64,000 nt of DNA from Deltaproteobacteria bacterium (GCA_016183065.1 JACPFF010000004.1:62001-126000); one strand, 5' to 3'; shown: positions 1 to 10,029, counted from the stretch's first letter. Translations and numbers: made by a program. Notes: generated by a model not told the origin, from the sequence alone.

Positions 1-1
1 C

Positions 2-661
2 GAGAATTCCCTCGGCGGCAATGTCGCACAGATTGACGACCTCTTGATCGAGCACGATCTGTCGATCATTGCCGAGGTGAACGTGCCAATCAGTCATTGC
101 CTGATTACCCTGCCCGATACACATTACCGCGATGTCCGTGCAGTCTATTCACATCCCCAGGCCTTGTCACAGTGTCGCGGTTTTATTGCGCGCAACCAGC
201 TTGAACCGCGTCCCTACTATGACACGGCAGGATCTGCGCTGATGTTGGCGCGGGAAAAGCCAAAAGCGACTGCCGTGATTGCCAGCGCGCTCTCTGCCGA
301 GCTCTACAATCTCCAGATTCTGAAAGAGCATATTGAAGATGTCCACACGAATTGCACGCGATTTGTCGTCTTGGCCAAAGAACCGACGCGTGACCGTGGT
401 GATAAATGCTCGATCATCTTTTCAGCGGTTGAAGACCGTCCTGGCACGCTCTTTCGACTCTTGAGCGCATTTTCGGAGGCGGAGATCAATCTGACACGGA
501 TCGAATCTCGGCCATTGCGAAATGGGCCCGGCAAATACGCATTTTTGGTCGATTTCCTCGGGTCGGAGGACGAGGCCCATGTCAAGGCGGCGCTCGCGAA
601 AGTCCGCCAGGAAGGGGCATTGTTCAAATTCCTCGGCTGTTACCGGAAGGCGGATGTATGA
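2..661 (+). CDS. pheA: Prephenate dehydratase, C-terminal part (5' end outside window)
   Basis: Converts prephenate to phenylpyruvate in phenylalanine synthesis. The reading frame is open from base 2, where it already encodes the ENS-x-GG stretch typical of the dehydratase domain, so the true start lies left of the window. 219 residues are visible. The last 80 or so form an ACT regulatory domain (EDRPGTLFRLLSAF followed by N-L-T-R-I-E-S-R-P), which in this family binds phenylalanine for feedback inhibition. The stop overlaps the tyrA start as ATGA, so the two aromatic genes are translationally coupled. Whether a chorismate mutase domain precedes it cannot be seen. Confidence 0.93.
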   Translation, partial: ENSLGGNVAQIDDLLIEHDLSIIAEVNVPISHCLITLPDTHYRDVRAVYSHPQALSQCRGFIARNQLEPRPYYDTAGSALMLAREKPKATAVIASALSAELYNLQILKEHIEDVHTNCTRFVVLAKEPTRDRGDKCSIIFSAVEDRPGTLFRLLSAFSEAEINLTRIESRPLRNGPGKYAFLVDFLGSEDEAHVKAALAKVRQEGALFKFLGCYRKADV

Positions 662-1437
662 AAATCGGGGTCGTGGGTGCGGGACATATGGGACAGTGGG
701 TCATCCGGCAACTGGCCGCCGACCACGAGATCGTGGCGTATGATATGGCGCCGGTGGATCATATCTGTCGGGATCGGGTGGAGTGGGTGGCGACACTCGC
801 CGATGTCGCGGGTGCCGGGCCGGAAGTGCTGGTCAACGCGGTGAGCCTCCAGAAGACGCTCGCCCTCTTTCACGCGCTCGTTCCGTTATTGCCGAAGGCG
901 TGTGTGATCGGGGATCTGGCATCGGTCAAGCACGAGGTCGTCGGGTATTATGCCACAACGGGGCGTCCTTTTTTCTCCATCCATCCGCTCTTTGGTCCCA
1001 CGTTCGCGAATCTTGAGGCCCTGAGTCGCGAGAACGCCATCGTGATCGCCGAGTCGGATCCCAGGGCCAAGGCGCTCTTTGTCCATCTCTTTGCCCGGTT
1101 GGGAGTCAAAGTCTTTGAGTGTACGTTCCAAGAGCACGACGCCATGATGGCCTATTCCCTGACCACACCGTTCGTGGCCACACTCGTTTTTGCGAGTTGC
1201 GTGGACCAGACGGCGGTGCCGGGGACGACTTTTGGACGGCACATGAAGATCGCGAAGGGCCTGTTGGCCGAAGACGACCACTTGTTGTCCGAGATCCTCT
1301 TCAATCCCCATTCCCTCAGGCAGCTCGAGCAGATGACATCAAAGCTCGAATTTCTCAAGCACGTCATCCGTGCGCGAGATACCGGCGAAATGCAGCGACT
1401 CTTTGCCAAACTGCGGGCCAATATTGTGGAGAGTTGA
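658..1437 (+). CDS. tyrA: Prephenate/arogenate dehydrogenase
   Basis: NAD(P)-dependent oxidative decarboxylation of prephenate (or arogenate) toward tyrosine. The 259-residue product starts with a Rossmann dinucleotide-binding motif (GVVGAGHMG at residues 4-12). It continues with the TyrA-type segments LVNAVSLQKT, DLASVKHEV and HPLFGPT, the last being a family hallmark. The start ATG overlaps the pheA stop, and the two genes form an operon for the last Phe/Tyr steps. There is no ACT domain, so feedback control may sit elsewhere. The length matches the compact monofunctional class. Confidence 0.92.
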   Translation: MKIGVVGAGHMGQWVIRQLAADHEIVAYDMAPVDHICRDRVEWVATLADVAGAGPEVLVNAVSLQKTLALFHALVPLLPKACVIGDLASVKHEVVGYYATTGRPFFSIHPLFGPTFANLEALSRENAIVIAESDPRAKALFVHLFARLGVKVFECTFQEHDAMMAYSLTTPFVATLVFASCVDQTAVPGTTFGRHMKIAKGLLAEDDHLLSEILFNPHSLRQLEQMTSKLEFLKHVIRARDTGEMQRLFAKLRANIVES

Positions 1438-1515
1438 GTCTCCATTGTTTTCTCTCGCGTGATGGGGCCCATACTGTTGCAGATTCAGCCGGCGACAGTG
1501 GCCGCCGATGATTGT

Positions 1516-1971
1516 CTACGACCGGCCGAGTTTCATCCAGATCGTCCCGGTGCCGAGCGTGTCGCTGGTGGTCGAATAGATGATCCAGACATTGTCGATG
1601 ACGCCGGTCGGCTCGTCGATCGGCCCCTTTGAGGTATCGCTATTCCAGTTATCGAGGGTCAGTTTTCGGGTCGCACCATAATCGTCAATGGCCCAGCTGG
1701 TCCAATCGGTGGTTTCAATGGTGGAGACGGACCACGCGCCGCTCGATGAACCGAATTGCCACGTCCCAGCCGCATCAAGGACGACGAGCATTGTGACCGG
1801 TGTAATTTGCTGCGTCAATCCAGAATCGTAATAGACGGTCTCTGTCAGGATCCGCCAGTCGCCGACCAAATCCGTGTCGACGGTTCCGCCTCCGCCCGTG
1901 GTGCCCGAAGAGCCGCAGGCCACGAGACACATCAGCCCGATCATGACGACCCACCCACGTACTGTTTTCAT
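1516..1971 (-). CDS. Predicted lipoprotein, unknown function
   Basis: 151 residues with a type II signal peptide: a positively charged start, a hydrophobic core and a lipobox ending LVAC at about residue 19. A Gly/Thr/Ser-rich linker follows. The rest reads like a small beta-rich domain (GDWRILTETVYY, then a region rich in W, T and S) such as lipocalin-like secreted domains often show; that comparison is only structural impression. It converges on tyrA. No family is recognised. It belongs to the set of small serine/glycine-linked lipoproteins in this window. Confidence 0.75.
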   Translation of the reverse strand: MKTVRGWVVMIGLMCLVACGSSGTTGGGGTVDTDLVGDWRILTETVYYDSGLTQQITPVTMLVVLDAAGTWQFGSSSGAWSVSTIETTDWTSWAIDDYGATRKLTLDNWNSDTSKGPIDEPTGVIDNVWIIYSTTSDTLGTGTIWMKLGRS

Positions 1972-2085
1972 GGTGCATTCCCCCCTGTTTGTCTCAACGG
2001 AGTATTATATCCCCTCGATGAAGGAAATGGAAGCCTTTTGACAGACGGCGGCGTTTTCTTCGGGAAAGAGCGAGAGCTGCTGGTC

Positions 2086-2415
2086 TCAGACCTTGTCAAT
2101 CTCCTCACAGGGGATTTCCTGGAGGATGGCGAGTTCGTTGCCGAGACGGCCAAGGAGTCGGTGGTATTCTGCCTGCACCTTTTGACTTTTCGGTCCCACG
2201 CCAAAGGTTTCAGAGAGAATCTCTGGGAGCGGAATGCGATTGAAAAATGGCGCGACACGATCAAGGTGGGAGATGCGCCAGTTCATCGCGGGATTGGAGG
2301 AGAGGCCGGTCTCCACGGCAAAAATCTGGTCGGTGCGATAGGCACCCGCTTCCCCGCATGTGTACGACGTACCCGCCACATTCGAGGATAGTGTTCGAAG
2401 CGCTACTTGGGCCAA
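2086..2415 (-). CDS. Hypothetical protein, last gene of the DUF4116 unit
   Basis: 109 residues. The ATG overlaps the stop of the upstream gene (WPK-stop and the new start share bases around 2403-2415), which argues for translational coupling. The product has an ordinary amino-acid mix (for example FFNRIPLPEILSETFGVG, then a charged helical C-terminus with EYHRLLGRLGNELAIL) and no signal peptide or membrane segment. No family recognised. It could also be a displaced C-terminal part of the upstream frameshifted protein. Confidence 0.5.
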   Translation of the reverse strand: MAQVALRTLSSNVAGTSYTCGEAGAYRTDQIFAVETGLSSNPAMNWRISHLDRVAPFFNRIPLPEILSETFGVGPKSQKVQAEYHRLLGRLGNELAILQEIPCEEIDKV

Positions 2416-4107
2416 TGCTGGCGTATGCGCTGATAGGTCTCTTGCAGGCCCTGTGGATTGCGTAAGGCCTGCTCCATCTCCGGCGCGACCAAGACGGGGA
2501 AAAAACGCCAGCCAGGGGCATCGGTCTTCATTACATAGAACGTCATGGAAGAAATCTGGGCCAATCGCTCGGTCATGGCCGGATTCTCTTCGGCTCGAGT
2601 CTGCTGTGCATGCTTTTTCGTGGTATTCTCCATTTGGAAGTGAAATTTGTGTCGCAATTCGGCCAGACTATCACCTGCATGCTTGATGGGAACTTCGATA
2701 AAGAGCACCAAGCCATAGTGAGAGAGGTCTCTTTCAGGGGAAGACCCCATGGTGCCAATGGCACTCAACATCTCGAGGAGGGTGTCTGTTTGCAGGGCGT
2801 GCTTTGGCTCGGCGGAAACCGGGAGACAATAGACCCCCTCTCCGCAGGGATACGCCGAGTCACTCGGGGGCATCCAGAGTGTCCCCGTGGTGTCCCGCGT
2901 ATACTGCGTGGAAAGCTCGAGAGACGTCTCCTCAAAGGCCTTCTGCAATTGCGATCTCAGGGATGCTTCCCAAAGCGCCCTGTGCGATTCTGGCCATTGT
3001 GGGAGGGTGATCTGCAGGGCCAATGACCCGTGCGGTCGATATGGAGCTGGAATCCTGGCCAAGTTCTTCCCCAGCGCTGCCCACGGTTCCACAAAGGCCC
3101 CGATGCCCTGGCCGATAGCAGGGGTGACCCGGATCTCCCACGCGGTGCCCTGATGTTGTGCGGCATAGTGCGCGAAGGCCCCGCTGTTTGCGGTTTCCCA
3201 CTCCGAAAGGTAATGTGCGAGTGCGGCCGTGTCTGAAGGAAACTGTGGCCAGCGCGGCCAGTCCTCCATGCGGGTTTTTTCGCATAAGGAAATCTCCTCA
3301 ATGCGGGGATAAATACTTGCACTGATACTGAGCAGATTGCCACTGCTGACGGGTCGGTCCATATCCTCTTCCTGTGCACAGATGCGGGATTCGTTGCGGA
3401 GCTGCTCTGGAAGGCCCCCTAGAGCATTTTTCAGGGTTATTGGGAGGATGTCACTATTGAGATCATCATAACTCGGCAGCACGTCTTCGATGATTTGTAC
3501 CGCGCCTTCTTCCTCTGGCTGTGCAGTGTCATCCTCGGCACGATCGGCAACGCTATAGGCCACTGCCATGCTGAAGGCCCCCGGAGTGGCAAGGATCTTG
3601 TGGGCGAGGGGAGAGGCAGACGAGGCCAAAGTCCGCCGATAATGCCAAGGCTGTATGGGGAGATTGACGGTTTTCCCGGAGCACAGTCTTGGCAATTGGA
3701 CCGCGTGTCCGACGAATATCCTCCTCAGTGATGACGGCCTCGGTCCCCTTGCTCCATGGAATCCCGAACGCGTATCCGGATTGGGCCTGATCAACGCGGT
3801 TGAGGTCCACGGTGGCGAGCGGCAGGCAGTGTGTTGCGATATCTGTTACCTCCGAAGTGGCCTCTCCCATGTCACTCACCCCCGAGGCGGTCGTGACAAT
3901 GATGCCCGCATTGACCATCCGATCAATGTCGCCCGGGAGACAGACGGTGTCATTGGTCGTTGCCATTGCCGCAGCACTCCTCCCCAGGAGCCAGAGTGCC
4001 GATGCGAGAGGTGCCAGGAGGTGCCAGTGGAGACGGGGTGTCTGCCGTACCGGTGTCGGGGACGTATCACGCTGCGTTGGTATCGCCGCGTGCAGTCGGA
4101 CTGTCAT
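2403..4107 (-). pseudogene. Secreted unknown protein, split by an apparent frameshift
   Basis: Two overlapping frames join into one plausible protein of about 568 residues. The N-terminal frame, from an ATG near 4107 (the frame is open back to an ATG at 4275), has a signal-like hydrophobic stretch (LLAPLASALWLLGRSAAA). It stays protein-like through ITEEDIRRTRGPIAKTV. The C-terminal frame takes over near 3650-3690 at a GGGAAAA tract (PIQPWHYRRTLASSAS onward) and runs to 2403. A single-base gain or loss would restore one frame. No known domain is recognised. It lies just downstream of the DUF4116-like gene, which is also frameshifted. Either the operon is decaying, or there are assembly indels or a real frameshift site. 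Confidence 0.6.
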
Positions 4108-4259
4108 CGCAGATGGCAGGGGTGGTGCGGCCCTCTGGTGTTGGTCTGTGAAGACCGCGGGTCGGGAGGTTGTACCGCTTCTCAGAAAGCGGGTGCATTG
4201 CACTACTCGGGGGCCGGTCAGCATACGGGACCATGCCGCGCGATGCCATGGAAGCATGA

Positions 4260-5920
4260 TTACGGGACGACCCATTCGATCTCTCCCTGCTGTTTGGGCG
4301 TTGTCCGTTTTGGTACGGGTCGTTGTGTTCCGGCGATGGATGATTGTTCACCGCTCGTCCAGGTGACGCGGAGTCGCAGATCGTTTGTGATGGCCACCTC
4401 CATCGGTGCGGCATCGTGCCGTGTACTATAGATATGAAACGTTGGTGGTACCTGCAGTGCAAACTGCGGGGCCACGGCCGTTCCGCCAAAGGCGGTGTCG
4501 AGGAGGAGCTGTCCATTTGGATCGAGTGATGGGGCAATATCTGCGAGCAGATCGGGTGGGAGTGCGTCTCCCTGACTGGTAATCACCATGGTATGAATGG
4601 GACGCCCGAACTGCTTGACGGTGCGCTCAATGGTACGTCGGACATCTGCGCCATCACGAGTTTCCTCATAGAGGGTCAAAAAATGCGGGGATTGCTGAAA
4701 AGCCGCAATGACCTGATTGTGCCGGGGTTCTTCTTTGGATGCATCCGGACGCACAAGGAGGAGCGCGATCGGCCGATTGCCCCGTGGTGGTTCGCAGCGA
4801 TTTTTCGTCCGGCACCAGGCCTCATAGAGATCGCGAAAAGCCATGAGGCGCGCAGGATTCGCAAGCCCGATCCCTTGCAGAAAAGCGGGATAGCTCCCGA
4901 GCATGTCCGGGGAAAAATGGAGCCCGTTGGGCTGAAAGGCTTGCTGGAGCTGATGCCAGACTGCCTGCTGTTGTGAACCATGGAGTTGGGCCAATATCCG
5001 ATGATTCGTGAGGGCGGCAAACGCCAGCAGGCTGATATCCGACTGGAGGGACGGTTGCAGATCGGCATAGGCATCTGGATCTTGTGTCAATGCCGCCAGC
5101 GCCATCGCGGGATCCTTCTGCATGGCGGGCGACAGATATCGGTAGGCCCGGCCATTTAGGCGGACGAGGCGCAGCAGGTGGTCGGCATTTTCGCATATTG
5201 TCGTTGCGGCATGGCGAATGGCCTCGGCGTCGCGACTCACCGCGTGCTCGACGACGGAAAGTGTCCCTTGCAGGCGTGGCGAAGCATAGGCCAGCGCGAG
5301 GCCATTCGATTGCACCGCAGCGATGACGATCTCCAGATCATCGCGCAGTGTTGCATCCGCGTACTGCAGCGCAAGGCCGTTGTGTCGAACCGCAGCAAGG
5401 ACGATCTCGCGGTTTCGCTGCAGGTTTGGCGCGACATGTTTCAGACCCAGGCCATTGCGTTGTACGGCGGCCATAGCCACATCGTGTACGCCGGAGAGCG
5501 TCCGATCAAATTGCAGGGGGAGAAAATGCGGCGGACATTGGGCGATAAGGGCGCTGAGAAACGGACGGTGACTGTACAAGGCAATGAGGTCGGCATATTC
5601 TGATCCTGTGAGACTTTCCGGCGGACGCAGGCGGATGAGACATCGGCAAATAGCGAAAAATGGTGCGCGGCGAGCATGTAATCCAATTGCTGAAACGCAT
5701 TGGCACCGACGATCCGAGAGAGCGCGCCGAGATCTTGCAAAGAATAGCTGTGCTGGGGCTGGACATCGAGGAGATCAATGATCTCCTCTTTGGTGAGCGA
5801 TCCATCGGCAAAGTACGCCTCTTTTCCCACACTCACGTGATAGGTACGAAACCAATCCGTCAGTTGTTGAAAGGCCGAAGGCGATGTCGGCACACTATTG
5901 ATATAATTTTCTCCGCTCAT
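4260..5920 (-). pseudogene. DUF4116-like repeat protein, split by an apparent frameshift
   Basis: The N-terminal frame starts at ATG 5920 (MSGENYINSVPT) and is protein-like through HHFSLFADVSS. It then becomes arginine/cysteine-rich noise while a second frame picks up (LRPPESLTGSEYADLIALYSHRP) and continues to 4260. The switch is near 5620-5650, with no long homopolymer there. The joined product would be about 553 residues. Its middle contains at least three tandem repeats of the DUF4116 type (AAVQRNGLGLKHVAPNLQ, AAVRHNGLALQYADATLR, AAVQSNGLALAYASPRLQ). The function of such repeats is not established. It is the first gene of a leftward three-gene unit. Confidence 0.65.
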
Positions 5921-6284
5921 ACGAGTTTCTTTACAGCAAGGATTGTGCCAAGCAGCGCTTATGGCGTACGAATTGCCGTAATGAGTGAACATCGATGAGT
6001 TTTATTGCGTACGTCATGGAAGATGGTGGTGTGTAGACGTTGTCACCAGATGAAAAATCGTGTTCGTAATCCCGAAATCAGTGCTCCGAATGTTGTCCAA
6101 AAGGGGAAGGATACCGAGGCGTGATGCGATCAATGATGGAGGCCGACCCCATTGGGAGGACTCCAAGAATTCTCCTTGCAATTCGGATCTGTAGCGCTAA
6201 TGCTCAGCCATCGAGCAACTTTTTGCGATGAAAAGCCGATATCTTCATAATGACGACACATGCAGCGATACTGGAGGTGGCATG
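5921..6284. other. Intergenic region between divergent genes
   Basis: 364 bases separate the leftward DUF4116-like unit from the rightward C25 protease gene. It should hold both promoters. I see no convincing -35/-10 pair, hairpin or conserved ORF in it, only an almost ordinary mixed-composition spacer. Confidence 0.5.
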
Positions 6285-7553
6285 ATGCGGACATATCAAT
6301 GGAAGCATGGGAGGAGGTTGTGGTGGACTCGGTTGATCCTCCTTCCGATGATGGCGGGTCTGCCACTCACGACACAGGCCACTCCCGCGAGGCAACAGCA
6401 GTTACTCCTGCAGGGCCCTCAGGGAGGGGCTTGGTATGCAGCGGGAAAGGCGGACGCCAGCCGCGCACGCTACCTCATTCTTGCCGATCAACGGTTTTCC
6501 GCAGCCGTCGACCGCCTCCGTGAATACCGCGCACAAGATTTTCAGGTGACCGTGGAGTCGGTGACGCCGGAGACGACGCAAGAGACGATCCGTTCCATCA
6601 TTCGTCAGCATGCGGATCCTGATTCCTTTGTCCTCCTTGTTGGACGGTGTGAGACCGTGGCCTGTGACATCATCACGGAAGAAGGTGATGTGTACCGCAC
6701 GAAAGATGGCAAGAGTGAGAAAGAATCGTATACGAGACAATACAACAGCGATGCCGCCTATGCCGATCTGAACGATGACCTCGTCCCCGACCTCTTTGTG
6801 GGCCGCATCCCGGTGGAGACCACTGCGGAGCTGGAGGCCATCGTCGACAAGGTGATCAGTTATGAAAAAGGATCGTCGCTGGCGACACCGGAGTATCTGT
6901 TTGTCGCAGGTTCTGAAATTACGCCGGAACAGCGTACCGAGCAGCCGAATAATATGTGGAAGACGGGGAGTTATTTTGATGAACAGTTGATCCCCGTCGT
7001 CGAGGGGGAGGGCACTGTGGAACGGATCTATTGTTATTGCCAGAACACGAGCGATGGGTGTCAGGGGAACACCGATCAGCTGGTCTCGTCGATGAATAAC
7101 GGGGCTTCGGTCGTCACCTTCATGGGACATGCCACGCAGAGCGGGATTGAAAACCAGTGTTGCTACAAGGATTCGTTCAATGCCGAGCGGATCGATGGCG
7201 ATCTCGTCAACTATGGCCGGTACCCGATTTTTGTGGGCTTCTCCTGCAATATCGCCGACCTGATCAACGAGGAATATTATCTGGACGGGCGGAAGAGTTT
7301 CGGCGAGGAAATCCTTAAAATTCCGCAGGCCGGCGCCGTGGCATTTGTCGGATCCTCAGCCACGACCGGCCTCGGGGTCTTTGATGCCTTTGCCCCGAGT
7401 TTTTACGCGGCACTGAGCGATCCCTCAATGCACACGCTCGGCGAGGCCTTCTGTGGCGGAAAACGGAAGGGCGGGAAGGACAAACCGAAGATGGCTGAAC
7501 GGATGTATCAACAACTCCAGCTCTTTGGTGATCCCGCGTTGCGCATTCATTGA
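6285..7553 (+). CDS. C25-family (gingipain-like) cysteine peptidase, secreted
   Basis: 422 residues from ATG 6285, seven bases after a GGAGG; ATG 6282 is equally possible. A signal peptide (WWTRLILLPMMAGLPLTTQATPA) points to export. The body has the gingipain-type segment DLVPDLFVGRIPV, a catalytic histidine in FMGHATQ (about H282) and a catalytic cysteine in VGFSCNIADL (about C321). The spacing is compatible with peptidase family C25. The usual C-terminal immunoglobulin-like and sorting domains of gingipains are absent: the protein ends soon after ALRIH. It is probably a periplasmic or secreted protease. The natural substrate is unknown. Confidence 0.8.
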   Translation: MRTYQWKHGRRLWWTRLILLPMMAGLPLTTQATPARQQQLLLQGPQGGAWYAAGKADASRARYLILADQRFSAAVDRLREYRAQDFQVTVESVTPETTQETIRSIIRQHADPDSFVLLVGRCETVACDIITEEGDVYRTKDGKSEKESYTRQYNSDAAYADLNDDLVPDLFVGRIPVETTAELEAIVDKVISYEKGSSLATPEYLFVAGSEITPEQRTEQPNNMWKTGSYFDEQLIPVVEGEGTVERIYCYCQNTSDGCQGNTDQLVSSMNNGASVVTFMGHATQSGIENQCCYKDSFNAERIDGDLVNYGRYPIFVGFSCNIADLINEEYYLDGRKSFGEEILKIPQAGAVAFVGSSATTGLGVFDAFAPSFYAALSDPSMHTLGEAFCGGKRKGGKDKPKMAERMYQQLQLFGDPALRIH

Positions 7554-7604
7554 TGATCGGGGCATGACGACCGGCAATAGCGATTGCCTTTCAGCGCAAC
7601 CATT

Positions 7605-7808
7605 ACAGGGGCTCACGTCGCCCCCCCAACGGGCAAAGCCCGTTGGGTCCCCCCTTCTCGCGCGCGGTGCGCGCTGGGGGACTTCCTCGTCCACCCAGCT
7701 TCGCTGGGTCCCCGGACTCGGTCGTTGCCACTACCCCCCCAACGGGCAAAGCCCGTTGGGTCCCCCCCTTCTCGCGCGCGGTGCGCGCTGGGTCGTGGGG
7801 CCCCACTT
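7605..7808. repeat. Modular palindromic repeat, copy A (two linked units)
   Basis: Starts with the family leader ATTACAGGGGCTCACGT. It then has a hairpin with arms CCCAACGGGC and GCCCGTTGGG around AAA, a GCGCGC-GGT-GCGCGC hairpin, and GGACTTCCTCGTCCACC with a small CCAGC-TTC-GCTGG stem. The CCCAACGGGC hairpin and the GCGCGC module then appear a second time and end in TGGGGCCCCA. It fills the gap between the C25 protease and the TSUP permease and has no credible ORF. Confidence 0.9.
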
Positions 7809-7824
7809 TTGGGAGAAATGGGCG

Positions 7825-8613
7825 ATGGACTATCTCGTGATTGCATTGGCATCGTTCTCTGCCTCGGGTCTGACAATGTTTTCCGGATTCGGCCTTGGTA
7901 CAATGCTCTTGCCGGTCTTTGCGATTTTTTTGCCAGTGGATCTCGCCGTCACCTCAACCGCATTGGTGCATGCCGTTAGTAATGTGATGAAGGTCAGCCT
8001 GCTCGGCCGCTACGCGAGCGGGTCGATTGTGGTCCGTTTTGGGCTCCCCGCGATGGGCGCGGCCTTTGTCGGCGCCGCGTTGCTTGGCGTTGTTGCGCGG
8101 CTACCGTCCATTGTGCAATATCAGCTTTTTTCGCTCCAGGCGGAGATGACGCCGATCAAACTGGCCCTGGGCGTGCTGATTCTCTTCTTTGCCGCCCTGG
8201 AATTGCTTCCCCATTGTCAGCGTCTGGCATTTCATCCCCGTCATCTTCTCCTTGGCGGGCTCTTGTCGGGATTTTTTGGCGGACTCTCAGGACATCAAGG
8301 CGCCCTCCGTTCGGCCTTTTTGGCAAAGACCACGTGCACACCATCGACCTTTGTCGGGACCAACGCCGTGATCGGTTTTGGGGTCGATCTCGTCCGGCTT
8401 GGCGTCTATGGGGCCGTCATTATGATTCCGCAGTTGGGGGGACTGACCGCAATGCGTGAAGGCGGGTATTTACTCGTCGGGGCCCTCGCCGCATCCCTTG
8501 GGATCGTCATCGGCAAGCGACTGCTGCACAAGGTGACGATGCGCCGGATCCAGTATCTGACAGGGATCTTCTTGTGTGGTATCGGCCTTTTGTTGGGTGC
8601 CGGGATCCTCTGA
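7825..8613 (+). CDS. TSUP (TauE/SafE) family membrane permease
   Basis: 262 residues beginning MDYLVIALASFSASGL. The start is placed at 7825 because upstream in-frame sequence is translated palindromic repeat. About eight hydrophobic segments are visible. The first helix pair carries SGFGLGTMLLPVFAIF, typical of TSUP permeases, and a second half repeats the fold (GGLLSGFFGGLSGHQGAL). Members export sulfite or organosulfonates or take up similar anions across the inner membrane; the substrate cannot be set here. Transcription must cross or begin within repeat copy A, which ends about 17 bases before the start. Confidence 0.88.
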   Translation: MDYLVIALASFSASGLTMFSGFGLGTMLLPVFAIFLPVDLAVTSTALVHAVSNVMKVSLLGRYASGSIVVRFGLPAMGAAFVGAALLGVVARLPSIVQYQLFSLQAEMTPIKLALGVLILFFAALELLPHCQRLAFHPRHLLLGGLLSGFFGGLSGHQGALRSAFLAKTTCTPSTFVGTNAVIGFGVDLVRLGVYGAVIMIPQLGGLTAMREGGYLLVGALAASLGIVIGKRLLHKVTMRRIQYLTGIFLCGIGLLLGAGIL

Positions 8614-8658
8614 TGATCGGGCTATTGTACACCGTCCAGTAGCGCGCATCGTCTTCTG

Positions 8659-10029
8659 CTATTCGACGATCGCTTCTGCGGCAGAACGGACAAAACTTTG
8701 CGCATCGGCCATATGGCGCAGTGTCAGTGAGCCCGCCTTGGGATCAAAGACCAACGGTGGCGGTTCGAAATCGACGAGGTATCCGAACTGTTTCCGGAAT
8801 TCATCCAGTGAGAGTCCCGCGGTGGCCGCAAATTTTGCCAATTCATGGGCATCGGCAAAGTCGTCCTTGCGCAGGCGGATCATGTAGCGGCGTGCAATCG
8901 CGTACATCGTGGAATTGATATCGACCAGCCGCAGTCGCGATTTTCCCGTGGCCGGATCGATCAGCATGGTCAGGGGAATCGGGGCGAAATTGCCGCTGTC
9001 GATGGCGATCATCACCTGATTGCCTCCCTCGATAATATGCTTGGCGGCACAGTACCCGAGATCGCGGGTGTATTCCATATCGAGTGGGATGGGATCTGCA
9101 CAGCGCAACTCATAGCCGATATTTTTGGCGATGATGGTGGTCTTGATGCCAAACGATTTCAGGCGCTCCTGGACTGCGGCTTTCAGGATCTCGCCGAGAT
9201 TGATTTCCGCAATGCGCAAATGGTCATGGGAATCCCGCTCCACATTCGCGAGTCCTTCCAGATCCTCCGGGTCGATATCGAGCACCAATCCCTCGGCGAT
9301 CACGGCGACGCCGTGGCGACGTCCATAGCTCAGCCGTTTGATGATTGCGCCCACAAGACTATCGACAATCGTTTGCAGGGGGATCAACGTGCCGTTGCGA
9401 ATAAACTCCTCGGAAATCAGCGTGAGTGTTGCACCGGCGGCCTTGCCAATGCCCAGCGCCAGATGCCCGGCCTTGCGTCCCATGGAAATCACAAAATACC
9501 ATCGCGAGGTGGTGCTTGCATCGACAATGAGATTTTTGACAATCTCCACCCCGATATGCCGTGCAGTTTGGTATCCAAAGGTGTTGAGATGATGGGGCAG
9601 GTCGAGGTCATTGTCGATCGTTTTCGGGACATGCACGACACGAATGCGTCCTTCCGCCTTCTCGACGAGTTTCATGGCCGAATAGGCCGTATCATCCCCG
9701 CCAATCGTGATGAGTTGCGAGACATTCAGGCGCAACAGCGAGATGACGGACTGTTCCAGATGCTCGGGATTGAGCGTGGGATTTGCCCGGGAAATGCCGA
9801 TGGTCGAACCGCCACGGAAATGGATGCGAGAGACATCGGAGATGGAGAGCGGCATCACGTGATCGATGTCGCCCTTCATGATCCACTGAAATCCGTCTTG
9901 GATGCCGACAACCTGGATTCCCTCGAGGGAGGCCCGGATGGTGGCCGCGCCGATCACGCTGTTGATCCCCGGCGCAGGCCCGCCACCGACCAGGATCGCC
10001 AATTTTTTCTGTTGCGGCATGGCAGACAT
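8659..10029 (-). CDS. 6-phosphofructokinase, PPi-dependent type
   Basis: 456 residues. Phosphorylates fructose 6-phosphate. The PFK fold is shown by GGGPAPGIN (15-23), GGDD at 110-113, PKTIDND at 135-141 and GRKAGHLALG further on. The second Asp in GGDD and the Lys in PKTIDND replace the Gly residues seen in ATP-dependent PfkA. These are the classic markers of pyrophosphate-dependent enzymes, which work reversibly in glycolysis and gluconeogenesis. Length also fits the long PPi class. The start at 10029 follows a purine-rich stretch; ATG 10020 is an alternative. Confidence 0.9.
   Translation of the reverse strand: MSAMPQQKKLAILVGGGPAPGINSVIGAATIRASLEGIQVVGIQDGFQWIMKGDIDHVMPLSISDVSRIHFRGGSTIGISRANPTLNPEHLEQSVISLLRLNVSQLITIGGDDTAYSAMKLVEKAEGRIRVVHVPKTIDNDLDLPHHLNTFGYQTARHIGVEIVKNLIVDASTTSRWYFVISMGRKAGHLALGIGKAAGATLTLISEEFIRNGTLIPLQTIVDSLVGAIIKRLSYGRRHGVAVIAEGLVLDIDPEDLEGLANVERDSHDHLRIAEINLGEILKAAVQERLKSFGIKTTIIAKNIGYELRCADPIPLDMEYTRDLGYCAAKHIIEGGNQVMIAIDSGNFAPIPLTMLIDPATGKSRLRLVDINSTMYAIARRYMIRLRKDDFADAHELAKFAATAGLSLDEFRKQFGYLVDFEPPPLVFDPKAGSLTLRHMADAQSFVRSAAEAIVE

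Noticed and set aside
7453-7824. N-terminal extension of the TSUP permease through the repeat
   Set aside because: The upstream in-frame residues are translated palindromic repeat, overlap the 3' end of the protease gene and lack any family similarity; the membrane protein begins at 7825.
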